From: Clostridium bornimense
Lineage (GTDB): Bacteria; Bacillota; Clostridia; Clostridiales; Clostridiaceae
Length of the DNA: 64,000 bases
NCBI RefSeq assembly: GCF_000577895.1
Contig: NZ_HG917868.1
Coordinates: 1,178,001 to 1,242,000, forward strand
Reading direction: 5' to 3'
Shown piece after piece: positions 1 to 8,822 of the stretch; position 1 is the first letter of the stretch; each line of letters opens with the position of its first letter. The notes under the pieces were generated by a model. That model was given only the letters and a program-made list of their open reading frames with translations. It ran no database searches and had not been told where the DNA came from. A program made the position numbers and the translations under genes.

Positions 1-1
1 A

Positions 2-1210
2 GTTCCAGGGAAAACTAATAATGTTCTTATAAATTATTATGAAGATGGTAATGAAGTTGGGAGAAAAGAATTTAATATTATAGTACCAGAATTAGAACAT
101 GATATTGATGCAGAATTTACTTTTGAGGATGGAGAAAGTAATGAAGAAATTACTGATGGATTATTTGCTTTATTAGGTCACGATAAGTCTTTTAGTTCAA
201 ATATATACTTATATGATAATGATGGCATAATAAGGTCAGAGTTAGTATTAGATGATTATAGAGGTGATAGAATAATATTTAAAGATGATAAAATGATTTA
301 TTCTAATAGCACTAATAGTATAATAGCTGTAAACAACTTAGGAAAGATTGAAGATTTTTATTCTTTAGGTAATTATGAAATGCATCATGATTATGTCTAC
401 GATGAGGTAAATAATAAATTATTAATTTTAGCTAATAAATTAGGAAGTGAAACAATAGAAGATGTAGTGATTTCACTTGATTTAGCAACAGGTGATGCAA
501 AAGAAGTATTAGATATGAGAGATTTATTAGGTGATATGTATGAAAAAGCAGTAATGCCGAAATCTGGTAAAAACACTTATGGTGGTGATGAGCTAGATTG
601 GATTCATTTAAATAGTCTTCAAGTTATAGATGGAAAAGATATAATTGTAAGTGCAAGAGAGTTAAGTACTATAATAAGAGTTAATAATATATATAATGAT
701 CCTGAATTGAAATATTTAATTGCTGATGAATCTGTTTATAAAGAAACAGAATATGAAGAGTATCTTTATAATAAGATAGGAGATTTTACAGCCAATGCAG
801 GTCAACATACAATAACTTATATTAAAGATGATAATTTAGAAGATGGTAAGTACTATATTTATATGTTTAATAATAATTACAAAGGAGCATCAACAAGACC
901 AGATTTTGATTGGAGTAATTATGTAGGCTGCGGTACTTATTCTGAAGGTGATAAATCTATGTATTATAAGTATTTAGTAGATGAAAATGAGGGTACCTAT
1001 GAATTAGTAGATTCATTTGATGTTGATTATTCAAGTATTGTAAGTAGTGTTGAAATATTACAGGATAATTATATTGTAAGTTCAGGAATGTCTCATAGTT
1101 ATGCAGAGTATGATAGTGAGAAAAATTTAATAAGGAAATATAAGTATAATTCTAAAAAATACGCGTATAGAGTATTTAAATATACCTTTGATAATTTTTG
1201 GTTTGAATAA
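2..1210 (+). CDS. assT: aryl-sulfate sulfotransferase, 5' partial
   Basis: This is the C-terminal part of an arylsulfotransferase (ASST, PF05935-like), which moves a sulfate group from one phenolic ester to another phenol without PAPS. The frame is open from base 2, so the gene enters from outside the window and the internal ATG at 293 is not its start. Counting from that ATG, the visible active-site motifs are HHDY (31-34), WIHLN (103-107), SAREL (R122) and GQHT (H172). They correspond in order and character to His252, His356/Asn358, Arg374 and the catalytic His436 of E. coli AssT as I recall them. The N-terminus, and any signal peptide or lipobox, is outside the window. No T-run terminator follows the stop. 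Confidence 0.85.
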   Translation, partial: VPGKTNNVLINYYEDGNEVGRKEFNIIVPELEHDIDAEFTFEDGESNEEITDGLFALLGHDKSFSSNIYLYDNDGIIRSELVLDDYRGDRIIFKDDKMIYSNSTNSIIAVNNLGKIEDFYSLGNYEMHHDYVYDEVNNKLLILANKLGSETIEDVVISLDLATGDAKEVLDMRDLLGDMYEKAVMPKSGKNTYGGDELDWIHLNSLQVIDGKDIIVSARELSTIIRVNNIYNDPELKYLIADESVYKETEYEEYLYNKIGDFTANAGQHTITYIKDDNLEDGKYYIYMFNNNYKGASTRPDFDWSNYVGCGTYSEGDKSMYYKYLVDENEGTYELVDSFDVDYSSIVSSVEILQDNYIVSSGMSHSYAEYDSEKNLIRKYKYNSKKYAYRVFKYTFDNFWFE

Positions 1211-1219
1211 AAACATCTA

Positions 1220-1268
1220 TTGATTCTTAAATATGTTATTATATAATTACTGTAAAACAGTAATTATA
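1220..1268 (+). promoter_or_regulatory. sigma-A promoter with overlapping palindromic operator
   Basis: A -35 TTGATT (1220-1225) and -10 TATAAT (1242-1247) are separated by 16 bp. A perfect 12-bp inverted repeat with a 3-base spacer (1242-1253 and 1257-1268) covers the -10 and the expected transcription start, and no T-run follows it. That geometry fits a repressor operator better than a terminator. The repressor is not identified. Confidence 0.6.
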
Positions 1269-1290
1269 ATTAGATATTTAAGGGGCGAGT

Positions 1291-1698
1291 ATGGATTTTA
1301 GAAATAAAGAAAAGCATATGATAATTATATTGATGGTAGTAGCTATTTTTTTAGTAGATGGAAAATGTTTAATAAAAAAATTTATTGGTGTTCCATGCCC
1401 TAGCTGTGGATTAACAAGAGCAATTGTAGCTGCACTTAATTTAAATTTTTATAAAAGTTTTTCTTATCATCCTTTATTTTGGTTTATTCCTATTGTAATA
1501 ATAATCATTATTTATGGAAAAAGGCCTTTATTTGGAAATAAAAAATATGAGATAGTCTTTTATATTAGTACAATTATGATTATATTAGTAGTTTATATTG
1601 TAAGAATGGTAATGTTATTTCCTAATACAGTTCCAATGGATTATGATAAGTCTTCGTACGTGTGGAAGATAGTAACTTTTTTTAAGAATATTATATAG
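1291..1698 (+). CDS. DUF2752 family membrane protein
   Basis: A small 135-residue membrane protein with the DUF2752 hallmark PCPSCGLTRA at about residues 34-43, followed by hydrophobic segments near 65-77 and 87-110 and an N-terminal one near 10-22. The paired cysteines could bind metal or form a disulfide, but the family's function is unknown. An AAGGGGCGAG Shine-Dalgarno lies just upstream of the ATG. It sits behind the promoter/operator at 1220-1268 and is followed after 30 bp by ogt, so the two may be co-transcribed. Confidence 0.85.
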   Translation: MDFRNKEKHMIIILMVVAIFLVDGKCLIKKFIGVPCPSCGLTRAIVAALNLNFYKSFSYHPLFWFIPIVIIIIIYGKRPLFGNKKYEIVFYISTIMIILVVYIVRMVMLFPNTVPMDYDKSSYVWKIVTFFKNII

Positions 1699-1728
1699 AT
1701 AATTTTATAATGTATGAGGTGAAATATT

Positions 1729-2193
1729 TTGAAAAGTATATTTTCTTACAATACTAGTATAGGAAAAGTTAATGTAGTTGAAGAGGATGGATTTTTAACA
1801 TATGTTTCTATATCAGAGAATTTTGTTATTGAAGATGCGACTATTAAAGAAACAACTTTAATTAAAGAGACAATAGGACAAATAAATGATTTCTTAGCTG
1901 GAAGAAGAAGAGAATTTGACCTTCCATTGTTACCAAAGGGAACAGAATTTCAGAAAAAAGTTTGGAGGGAACTTCAAAATATACCGTATGGTACAACATG
2001 TAGTTATAAAGATATTGCAGAAAAGATTGGCAGTCCTAAAGCTGCACGGGCTGTAGGAAGGGCTAATAATAAGAATCCTATTATACTAATAATTCCATGT
2101 CATAGAGTAGTAGGAAGTGATGGAAGATTGGTAGGTTATGGTGCAGGATTAGAATTAAAGGAAAGATTATTAGCTTTAGAAAAAAATAATTAA
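1729..2193 (+). CDS. ogt: methylated-DNA--protein-cysteine methyltransferase
   Basis: A suicide DNA repair enzyme that transfers the alkyl group from O6-alkylguanine to its own cysteine. The active site IPCHRVVGS is at residues 122-130 (Cys124), preceded by the DNA-binding helix region GSPKAARAVGRAN (101-113), which includes the arginine finger. The length of 154 residues is normal for the Ogt class without an Ada domain. Translation probably starts at TTG 1729, seven bases after GAGGTG (1716-1721). It lies 30 bp after the DUF2752 gene and ends at a bidirectional terminator shared with the convergent MBL gene. Confidence 0.93.
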   Translation: MKSIFSYNTSIGKVNVVEEDGFLTYVSISENFVIEDATIKETTLIKETIGQINDFLAGRRREFDLPLLPKGTEFQKKVWRELQNIPYGTTCSYKDIAEKIGSPKAARAVGRANNKNPIILIIPCHRVVGSDGRLVGYGAGLELKERLLALEKNN

Positions 2194-2210
2194 ATGGAAG
2201 TATATAATAA

Positions 2211-2259
2211 AATACGCTACATAGGGTAATAATTTGAAATTATGTAGCGTATTTTTTAT
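2211..2259. terminator. bidirectional terminator between ogt and MBL gene
   Basis: A 13-bp stem (2211-2223 with 2241-2253, core TACGCTACAT/ATGTAGCGTA) is followed by a T-run on the plus strand and has A-rich sequence on the other side, so it can serve both converging genes. Confidence 0.85.
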
Positions 2260-2261
2260 AA

Positions 2262-3068
2262 TTACAATATTATTTCATCAAAATCGTTTGGAGCATAAAT
2301 TGTTCCAGAAAAAACCGTTTTTCCCTCTTGAATATAACGATCTTTTCTAGAAGATAAATTTTTATCTTCGCCATGAAATAGTATAATAGCTTTAGCATTT
2401 AATATTTTTGCATTATTACAAGCATCCTTAGCAGTAGCGTGATGTTTTTCATAAGGTTTAAATATTTCTCTATCTTCGTAGGAACAAAATGCCTCATGCA
2501 TTAAATAGTCTACATTTTCACAATATGTTTTATTGTTTTCATTGTAGGGTTCATCACCTAAAAAGGATAGAGATTTACCGTTTGCAAGTTTAATATTAAA
2601 ACCATGCTGTAGTTCTTTTGTACTACCAATATCAAAGAAAGCAATCTTTTGATTTAATATAGTAGTAGTATAACCATCACTTATAGGATGGAATAATATT
2701 CTTTTATCAAAAAGATTGGTAAACTTTTTTTGTAAAACGAAAGAACATATTGACTTAATGGCATCTATAGATTTTTGATGACAATAGATATTTAAGTCGC
2801 CTTCGTAGTTTTTTGTGTTTAAAATACCATGACAAGCAGCACGGATTACCCATACAACACCTAAAATGTGATCATTGTGGTTATGAGAAATAAAAATATT
2901 ATGAATTGATTTAATAGGTATATTACATTTTTCTAAATTTGTTAATATTGTATTTCCGCCACCACAATCCACTAAAAAGTATTCATTATTCTTTGAAATT
3001 GTAAAACATGTATTATAGCATTTAGTGACCATGGCGGAGCCTGTACCAAGCATTGTGATTTTTTCCAT
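2262..3068 (-). CDS. MBL-fold metallo-hydrolase, RNase Z-like
   Basis: A metallo-beta-lactamase-fold hydrolase of 268 residues. The metal-binding motif HNHNDH is at 62-67, the bridging Asp is probably in FLGDE (D172), and further candidate ligands are H191 (MHEAF), H209/H210 (EKHHAT) and H232 (LFHGED). The layout resembles RNase Z and its relatives, but the substrate is not evident and a phosphodiesterase role is equally possible. It has a strong GAGGAGG ribosome site and starts 13 bp after the DUF445 gene on the same strand, so the pair should form an operon. Confidence 0.85.
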   Translation of the reverse strand: MEKITMLGTGSAMVTKCYNTCFTISKNNEYFLVDCGGGNTILTNLEKCNIPIKSIHNIFISHNHNDHILGVVWVIRAACHGILNTKNYEGDLNIYCHQKSIDAIKSICSFVLQKKFTNLFDKRILFHPISDGYTTTILNQKIAFFDIGSTKELQHGFNIKLANGKSLSFLGDEPYNENNKTYCENVDYLMHEAFCSYEDREIFKPYEKHHATAKDACNNAKILNAKAIILFHGEDKNLSSRKDRYIQEGKTVFSGTIYAPNDFDEIIL

Positions 3069-3081
3069 AATGGAGCCTCCT

Positions 3082-3684
3082 CTATATAAGTGAAATAACT
3101 ATTCCTTGGAATAATCCAATAACTAGTCCAAGTATTAATCCTAAAATTTCAATATGCTTTAATTCTTTTTTTGCAACACTTATTATGATTCTTTCTAGTT
3201 CTAAAAGATCTAATTCATTTATTTTTTCAGTTACTATTTTTTCAATTTCAACTCTTTCTTTTATCTTGTCAATCATATCATCAGTTATATCATTTATAGC
3301 AGAAGATACTTCTTCATTAACTATTGAATCTATTTTAGGGGCTACCATCATTTTAAAAGGAGCAGGAATAAAATTTAATTTTTCATTGATTATATTTTTG
3401 ATTCTATTTTGCACATAAGAAGTTAAGTTTAATTTATCTTCTTCTGTGAAAGCATCATTAATAATATCATCTATTGATATTAGTTCATTGGCAACAACTT
3501 GTCCGATGTTTTCAGCTATTTCTTTCTTACGTTTAGGAATAAGTCCAAGAAGCTCAATATTAAGTATAGGTATCTTTATTGGGTTTATAGGTCTAAATAT
3601 AAGTTTTATTGCTAAAATATTAGTTATCCAACCGATTATACCACCAATAAGAGCTAGTACAATAATTGTAATAAATGTATTCAT
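3082..3684 (-). CDS. DUF445 family membrane protein
   Basis: A 200-residue protein with a hydrophobic N-terminal segment (about 4-22), the ILAIKLIFRP signature typical of DUF445/YheB proteins just after it, a long charged helical middle (about 60-175) and a C-terminal transmembrane segment (about 179-199). The family is membrane-anchored and of unknown biochemical function; some members have been linked to spores or the cell envelope. It is the first gene of a two-gene minus-strand unit with the MBL hydrolase and is divergent from the DUF1294 gene. Confidence 0.85.
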   Translation of the reverse strand: MNTFITIIVLALIGGIIGWITNILAIKLIFRPINPIKIPILNIELLGLIPKRKKEIAENIGQVVANELISIDDIINDAFTEEDKLNLTSYVQNRIKNIINEKLNFIPAPFKMMVAPKIDSIVNEEVSSAINDITDDMIDKIKERVEIEKIVTEKINELDLLELERIIISVAKKELKHIEILGLILGLVIGLFQGIVISLI

Positions 3685-3791
3685 AATTATCCTCCTAAGT
3701 GAATTTACTTATTAAAAGTATTGTATAATTTATAATAGTATAATTCAAGATTAGGTTTAATAAAATAGATAGAAAGCTGGTGTTTGTAATT

Positions 3792-4061
3792 ATGTATACA
3801 TATTTATTTGTAATTAATTTCATTGCATTTATAGTGATGGGGATAGACAAAAGTAAAGCAAGAAAAGGAAAATGGAGAATATCAGAAAACACTCTTATAT
3901 TGATAGCTATTATTGGTGGATCTTGTGGAATGTTAATAGGGATGTATTACTTTAGGCATAAGACTAAGCATAATTTGTTTACAATAGGTATTCCAAGTAT
4001 ACTTATTATTCAAATAATACTAATAGTTTATTTTTTATATAATATGTTTACAATATATTAA
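3792..4061 (+). CDS. DUF1294 family small membrane protein
   Basis: A small integral membrane protein of 89 residues, with three likely transmembrane segments and the DUF1294 signature: MGIDKSKARKGKWRISE early on, then GGSCGMLIGMYYFRHKTKH in the middle. I chose ATG 3792 over GTG 3780 because a GGTG sits about nine bases before the ATG and nothing convincing precedes the GTG. Function is unknown. It stands alone between a divergent unit and the yibEF promoter. Confidence 0.85.
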   Translation: MYTYLFVINFIAFIVMGIDKSKARKGKWRISENTLILIAIIGGSCGMLIGMYYFRHKTKHNLFTIGIPSILIIQIILIVYFLYNMFTIY

Positions 4062-4116
4062 AAAGTTCTAGAATATTACGAAAATACTTACTAAAAAAGC
4101 ATATAAAGGTATTATT

Positions 4117-4144
4117 TTGAAACAGGCAACTATTGATGTATAAT
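4117..4144 (+). promoter_or_regulatory. promoter of the YibE/F pair
   Basis: TTGAAA (4117-4122) and TATAAT (4139-4144) with 16-bp spacing, about 40 bp before the first YibE/F start. Confidence 0.6.
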
Positions 4145-4183
4145 TAAGAATAAAATGACTTGCAATATGAGAGAGTGATATAA

Positions 4184-5329
4184 ATGAGCAAAAGTATTTT
4201 GAATGTAATTAAAGACTATATAGATAATCATAAAAAAGAAAAAATAAAGTATTTAAGTATAATTATTATTTCATTAATGATTATATCCTTTTTTTATAAT
4301 AATTATTTTTTATATGATACTGAAATTGCTAAGATAAATTCTATCGATGAAGTATTTGAGGGGGAAGAAAAAGGACCTGATGGGGATATCGAAAAGAATT
4401 ATACACAAAATATTATAGCTACAATAAAAAATGGTGACTTTAAAGGCAAAGAAGTTATTATAAAAAATAAATATTCATCGTCATTAGTATATACAGATAA
4501 ATATAAAATTAATGATGATGTATTTATCACAAAAAAAGTTGATAAAAATGGAGATATTACTGGGAATATAACTGGACTGAAAAGAGATAAGTATATAGTT
4601 ATAACTATAGTTATTTTTATATTATTATTGATTTTGGTAGGAAAACAAATAGGGGGGTTAGTACTTGGAGGTCTTATAGTTAACATAGGTGTATTTTATA
4701 TTATGATACATCTATACTCTAAAGGTATAAATATACTTCTATTAAGCGTACTTGCAACGTTTATATTCTCTACAGCTTTTTTGATGATAAGTAGTGGTAT
4801 TAATAGAAAAACATTTGCAGCTATAACAATAACATTAGTATCTGTAGCTATTGTTACACTTTTGTCTATAATAATTCTTCAGTATACCGGTGGACTTGAT
4901 TATGAGTTTATGGAGTATCTTCCGAAACCATACAATACATTAGATGCTGATTATATTTTTATTTCTGAAATAATGATTGGTGGATTAGGGGCTGTTATGG
5001 ATATTGCGATAACTATGGTTACCACTGTTAATGAATTAATTGATAAAAATCCTTATATAAGTAAAACAGATTTAAAAAATTCATGTACAGAAGTGGGAAA
5101 TGATGTTATGGGTACTATGATAAATGTACTGTTTTTCACTAATTTAGCAGGATGCATACCGATTTTTGCATTGAGTATAAAGAATGGAATAAAGCTTACT
5201 ACCTTATTAACTACATATATACCTTTTGAAATAGCAAGATTTTTAACAGGAAGTATAGGAATTGTGATTACCATACCTATAGCGACATATTTGTCAACAA
5301 GAACATTGAAAAGGATGTGTAACCAATGA
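4184..5329 (+). CDS. YibE/F family membrane protein (first of pair)
   Basis: A multi-pass membrane protein of 381 residues in the YibE/F family. A single N-terminal membrane helix (about 22-43) is followed by an extracytoplasmic beta-rich domain (about 45-140) and a block of membrane helices. The family core contains GGLGAVMDIAITM and, later, the GTMINVLFFTNLAG region. YibE and YibF homologues occur as adjacent genes in Firmicutes, where a transport function is suspected but unproven. The stop overlaps the next start by 4 bp (ATGA), so the two are translationally coupled and probably form one complex. Confidence 0.85.
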   Translation: MSKSILNVIKDYIDNHKKEKIKYLSIIIISLMIISFFYNNYFLYDTEIAKINSIDEVFEGEEKGPDGDIEKNYTQNIIATIKNGDFKGKEVIIKNKYSSSLVYTDKYKINDDVFITKKVDKNGDITGNITGLKRDKYIVITIVIFILLLILVGKQIGGLVLGGLIVNIGVFYIMIHLYSKGINILLLSVLATFIFSTAFLMISSGINRKTFAAITITLVSVAIVTLLSIIILQYTGGLDYEFMEYLPKPYNTLDADYIFISEIMIGGLGAVMDIAITMVTTVNELIDKNPYISKTDLKNSCTEVGNDVMGTMINVLFFTNLAGCIPIFALSIKNGIKLTTLLTTYIPFEIARFLTGSIGIVITIPIATYLSTRTLKRMCNQ

Positions 5330-6102
5330 TATTAACTTTAGCATTTATATTATTTATACTTATGATTTTAATTGGTAGCGATAGAGGAGCTAAGTCATTT
5401 TTAACTTTAATATTTAATATGGTAGCATTAATATGTACAATATTATTAATATCTAGCGGATATAATAGTCTTGTTATAACGTTTTTTACTTGTATGTTTA
5501 TTAGCGTAATAACACTTTTTTATCAAAATGGTATAAATGTTAAAACTAAGACAGCTTTTATTTCGGTAATATTTACAACATTACTTTTATTAATTTTTGT
5601 GTATTGTATAGCTAGTAAAAGTATAATTCAGGGAATACCTATAGAGCAACAATTTGAGGGAGAAATGATTGCATATTCAAAAAATATAAATTTAAATATG
5701 ACAGATATAGAAATATCTATTATTATCATTGGACTTATAGGTGCAATTTTAGATACATCTGTAGCAGTTGCAACATCGACTTATGAGGTTTATACAAATA
5801 ATACACATTTAAATAAGAAAGAATTATTTAAATCATCGATGAATATGGGAAAAGATATTTTAGGAACAACTATGAACACTTTATTTTTTTCATATATTAG
5901 TGAATTTATGACGTTAATGATTTATTTTAATAAAAATAAGTACTCTTTTTCGAAAATTATTAATTCAAAGGTATTTGCTCAAGAATTTATAAGAATATTA
6001 TTTAGTGGTATTGGTTGCATTATGATTATTTTAATTACAGCTACAATTACTTCAAATGTTATTATGAAGATAAAAAATATAAAAAGTAAGGCTGTTACAT
6101 AA
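5326..6102 (+). CDS. YibE/F family membrane protein (second of pair)
   Basis: The second YibE/F paralogue, 258 residues, lacking the extracytoplasmic N-terminal domain of its partner but with the same core (GLIGAILDTSVAVATST and GTTMNTLFFSYISEF). The start ATG overlaps the partner's stop. Its TAA stop (6100-6102) is also the left target-site duplicate of the IS3 element. The reading frame is nevertheless unchanged, because the pre-insertion sequence carries the same TAA. Confidence 0.85.
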   Translation: MILTLAFILFILMILIGSDRGAKSFLTLIFNMVALICTILLISSGYNSLVITFFTCMFISVITLFYQNGINVKTKTAFISVIFTTLLLLIFVYCIASKSIIQGIPIEQQFEGEMIAYSKNINLNMTDIEISIIIIGLIGAILDTSVAVATSTYEVYTNNTHLNKKELFKSSMNMGKDILGTTMNTLFFSYISEFMTLMIYFNKNKYSFSKIINSKVFAQEFIRILFSGIGCIMIILITATITSNVIMKIKNIKSKAVT

Positions 6103-6182
6103 TGAACTGCTCCCTGTCAAGTAGACAGGTGAAATAATAAAAATATTTAATATAGCTAATCACTTTTGTGGTTAGCTATATT

Positions 6183-7031
6183 TTATGCTACAGATTTTAA
6201 TAAATACTCCCTATATTCTAACGGAGTCATAGAGTTGAGACGTTTTTGATATCTACGATTATTGTAATAATCTATGTACTCTATAATTGCTGCTTCTAAT
6301 TCTTCATATGAATTAAATTTCTTTAAATAATACATTTCTGATTTTAACATACCCCAAAATGCTTCCATTGGACCATTATCAATACAACGTGATACTCGTG
6401 ACATACTTTGAATCATATTAGCTTCTTCAAGCTTTTTCTTAAATGTTTTTGAAGTATACTGAAAACCACGATCACTATGAAAAATAGGCGTAGCCTGCGG
6501 ATACTCCCTACGGGCAATATCAAATGTTTGAAACACTAGATTATTATTATTTGAATGCCCAATTACAAAAGAGACAATACTCTTATCAGAAAGATCTAGA
6601 ATTGCACTTAAATATGCTTTCTTTCCAATACCATACTTCATTTCCGTTACATCTGTGAGCCACTTTTCACCAAATTTATCTGCATAGAAATCTCTATTTA
6701 GAATATTATCAGCTACAGTTTCAGGTGTAGATTTTTTATAAGTTTTTCGTTTTCTACGACATACTGACTTTAGATTAAGAATACACATAAGCCTATAAAT
6801 TCTCTTTGGATTTACATGAAAATCATTTTCACGATTTAATTTTATAGTCATTTGTCTATATCCTAATATTCCGTTTATTTCTTCATATGATTCTTGTATA
6901 AGTGATAATAACACCTCATTAAATTTTTCATTCATACTTACTTTGCGATTCGTCCATTTATAATATGCGGAGCGTGCAATACCGGCTATTTCACATAATT
7001 CTTTAATAGAAAAAGATTTTTGCTTATGCAA
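6183..7031 (-). CDS. IS3-family transposase OrfB (DDE catalytic part)
   Basis: The integrase-core part of the transposase. The DDE triad is visible as D127 (WLTDVTEM), D187 (FHSDRGFQ) and E223 (NGPMEAFWG), with the IS3-typical 35 residues between the second D and the E; an HTH_21-like segment (SIKELCEIAGIARSAYYKW) lies near the N-terminus. The listed start is a TTG, but the frame stays open upstream through KNEFIYLAIQEL and the end of orfA to the slippery heptamer at 7103-7109. OrfB is therefore more likely made as an OrfAB fusion by -1 frameshifting. Confidence 0.93.
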   Translation of the reverse strand: MHKQKSFSIKELCEIAGIARSAYYKWTNRKVSMNEKFNEVLLSLIQESYEEINGILGYRQMTIKLNRENDFHVNPKRIYRLMCILNLKSVCRRKRKTYKKSTPETVADNILNRDFYADKFGEKWLTDVTEMKYGIGKKAYLSAILDLSDKSIVSFVIGHSNNNNLVFQTFDIARREYPQATPIFHSDRGFQYTSKTFKKKLEEANMIQSMSRVSRCIDNGPMEAFWGMLKSEMYYLKKFNSYEELEAAIIEYIDYYNNRRYQKRLNSMTPLEYREYLLKSVA

Positions 7032-7072
7032 CTCTTGTATTGCTAAATAGATAAATTCATTTTTTGTTTTAC

Positions 7073-7753
7073 TTAAAATCGCCTCCTTTCTATTTCGTCT
7101 AACTTTTTTAAGAATTCTATCTCCATCTGTTGTCTACGATTTTCGGCTTCAAGTAATTTGTTTTTCGCTTTTAACTTTTCTATTTCAGACATTTCATCGG
7201 CAAGCTTTCGCTTTCCACGTTTATCTAATAGTGCTTCAATGCCATTGGTTTCATATTTCTTAATCCAACTATATATTTGTTGATATGATATTTGAAATTT
7301 TTCTGCTGTTTTAGCGTAATTTTTATCATTTTCTATATAATACTTTACAATCTCAATACGTTCATTATAAGTTGTAGTTCTACCTTTAGTCATAATTGCT
7401 GTCCCTCCAACTCCAGAAGATTTTAGTTTATTATGACTATTATATATTGAAATCCATCTTTGTAGTTGCGTTTTTGAACGTATTTTATATTTTGCACAAA
7501 TTTCATCTTGAGAATATAAATTTGACAAATAAGCTTCTACTGCTTGTAATTTCAATTCTTTAGAATAGCCCTTATATCCTTCCATCGTAAAGGCTTCCGC
7601 GCCTATACTATTGTAGTTACGAATCCATTGACGAAAAGATTCTAAGGCAATCCCCAGCATAGATGAAAAATGACTCATACTATTTTTACTTTTTAGATAT
7701 TCCTCAACATATTTAACTTTTTCTTCAGCACTAAAATTACGTTTTTTACACAT
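7073..7753 (-). CDS. IS3-family transposase OrfA (DNA-binding part)
   Basis: A 226-residue OrfA with three successive helix-turn-helix segments (about 5-50, 60-95 and 125-180; the last contains SYQQIYSWIKKYETNG), followed by a leucine-zipper-like coiled coil (about 190-222). It binds the terminal inverted repeats. A good ribosome site (AGAGGGAG) lies upstream of the ATG. The -1 frameshift site A_AAA_AAG lies about 12 codons before its stop. Confidence 0.93.
   Translation of the reverse strand: MCKKRNFSAEEKVKYVEEYLKSKNSMSHFSSMLGIALESFRQWIRNYNSIGAEAFTMEGYKGYSKELKLQAVEAYLSNLYSQDEICAKYKIRSKTQLQRWISIYNSHNKLKSSGVGGTAIMTKGRTTTYNERIEIVKYYIENDKNYAKTAEKFQISYQQIYSWIKKYETNGIEALLDKRGKRKLADEMSEIEKLKAKNKLLEAENRRQQMEIEFLKKLDEIERRRF
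7103..7109 (-). other. programmed -1 frameshift heptamer A_AAA_AAG
   Basis: On the minus strand the orfA codons TTA AAA AAG contain A_AAA_AAG in the correct phase. After a -1 slip the frame is open without a stop through the orfA end into orfB (VRRNRKEAILSKTKNEF). This is the classical IS3-family mechanism for making OrfAB. Confidence 0.9.
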
Positions 7754-7847
7754 AAAAAAATACTCCCTCTCATGATAGACATTTTAATTATTTTATGTGT
7801 CTACCATAAGGGGAGCATATCATAATAAAATATGTACAGCCATTTAT

Positions 7848-8642
7848 TTATATTAAGTTGTAATGTTTTAAAGCATTTTCAATACCATCATTATCAACAG
7901 AAGTAGTTATAAAGGAGACTAAATCAAAAATTTCTGGATTACTATTTCCCATTGCAATACTATTTTCTACGTATTGGAGCATTGATAAGTCGTTAGTACT
8001 ATCACCTATAGCATAGGTGTTTTTTAGAGGAATATTAAGGTGATTAGTTATATATTCAATTCCAGAAGCTTTGGAGTATCCAACTGGAACTAGTTCATAA
8101 AAATTTTCACCTCTTTTAATAAATTCAAAGATGCTTTTATATTTGTTGTAAAATCCAGAGAAGTCACTAGACTCAGTAGAAAAAATAACAAGCTTGTCTA
8201 CATCAATTGATGGATTATCCCAAGTTGAACCTGTATAAAAACCTTCTTTTTTATGTTGATCTATTATTTTTAACACATAAGGATGATTTATATTGTCTAT
8301 TTTATCGAAGTAAATATCATATCTACCTTCTAAGAGGCCTTCTAAATTAAAGTTTTTCATATCCTTTGCTAATTGACAGGAAAGTTTATTACCTAGAGAT
8401 TTATAGAATAGTACTTCATTATTAAACTCAATATAAGTACCACAACCACAAATATAACCGTCAAAATTGAAACTACGAATATAATCAGTTATTTCAGATA
8501 CAGGTCTTCCTGTATTAATGAAAGCTAAATTACCATTAGCTTTTAGCTCTTTAAGTGCATATTTTGTACTATTAGGTATTAAATGTGTTTCCTCATCTAT
8601 CAGAGTCCCGTCTATATCGAAAAATATAATTTTTTTATCCAT
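7848..8642 (-). CDS. HAD-superfamily (Cof-type, class IIB) phosphatase
   Basis: A 264-residue HAD hydrolase with motif I FFDIDGTL (D9, D11), motif II INTGR near 39-43 and motif IV GDSTNDLSML near 213-222, plus a C2-type cap between them. Relatives dephosphorylate sugar phosphates or flavin precursors; the substrate is not predictable here. The start context is odd: the good AAAGGAG lies about 30 bases upstream of the ATG and an in-frame TAA lies just before it, so initiation may need a short upstream peptide or a weak local site. The split terminator (6090/7841) lies downstream. Confidence 0.85.
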   Translation of the reverse strand: MDKKIIFFDIDGTLIDEETHLIPNSTKYALKELKANGNLAFINTGRPVSEITDYIRSFNFDGYICGCGTYIEFNNEVLFYKSLGNKLSCQLAKDMKNFNLEGLLEGRYDIYFDKIDNINHPYVLKIIDQHKKEGFYTGSTWDNPSIDVDKLVIFSTESSDFSGFYNKYKSIFEFIKRGENFYELVPVGYSKASGIEYITNHLNIPLKNTYAIGDSTNDLSMLQYVENSIAMGNSNPEIFDLVSFITTSVDNDGIENALKHYNLI

Positions 8643-8822
8643 TTGTTATTTAGCCGCAATAAAAATGCAGTATCTCCTTTCATTAGTTATATATATAATT
8701 ATAAAGTCTTTGAAATATATTTCAATAAAAGAAGATTTTTATGCATAAATATAATGAAACAAAGAGATGTAATATATTTATACAAAAATGGACAAACAAT
8801 ATATAGATATATCAACAAATAA

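Larger units (their letters stand above)
6103..7822 (-). mobile_element. IS3-family (IS150-like) insertion sequence, complete
   Basis: A 1720-bp element bounded by imperfect inverted repeats of about 36 bp. The left end begins TGAACTGCTCCC and the right end, read inward, TGATATGCTCCC; both then share GTAGAC and an AAATAAT block. The 3-bp flanks are TAA on both sides (6100-6102 and 7823-7825), consistent with a target duplication. It contains orfA and orfB on the minus strand with an intact frameshift site and DDE residues, so it appears functional. Confidence 0.92.
6090..7841. terminator. terminator hairpin split by the IS3 element
   Basis: Removing the IS (6103-7822) and one TAA rejoins GGCTGTTACAT (6090-6100) to ATGTACAGCC (7832-7841), giving a stem of about 10 bp with one bulge and an AT-rich loop. 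The minus-strand side continues into TTACTTTTTATATTTTTT. This looks like the original terminator between yibF and the convergent HAD gene. Confidence 0.7.
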
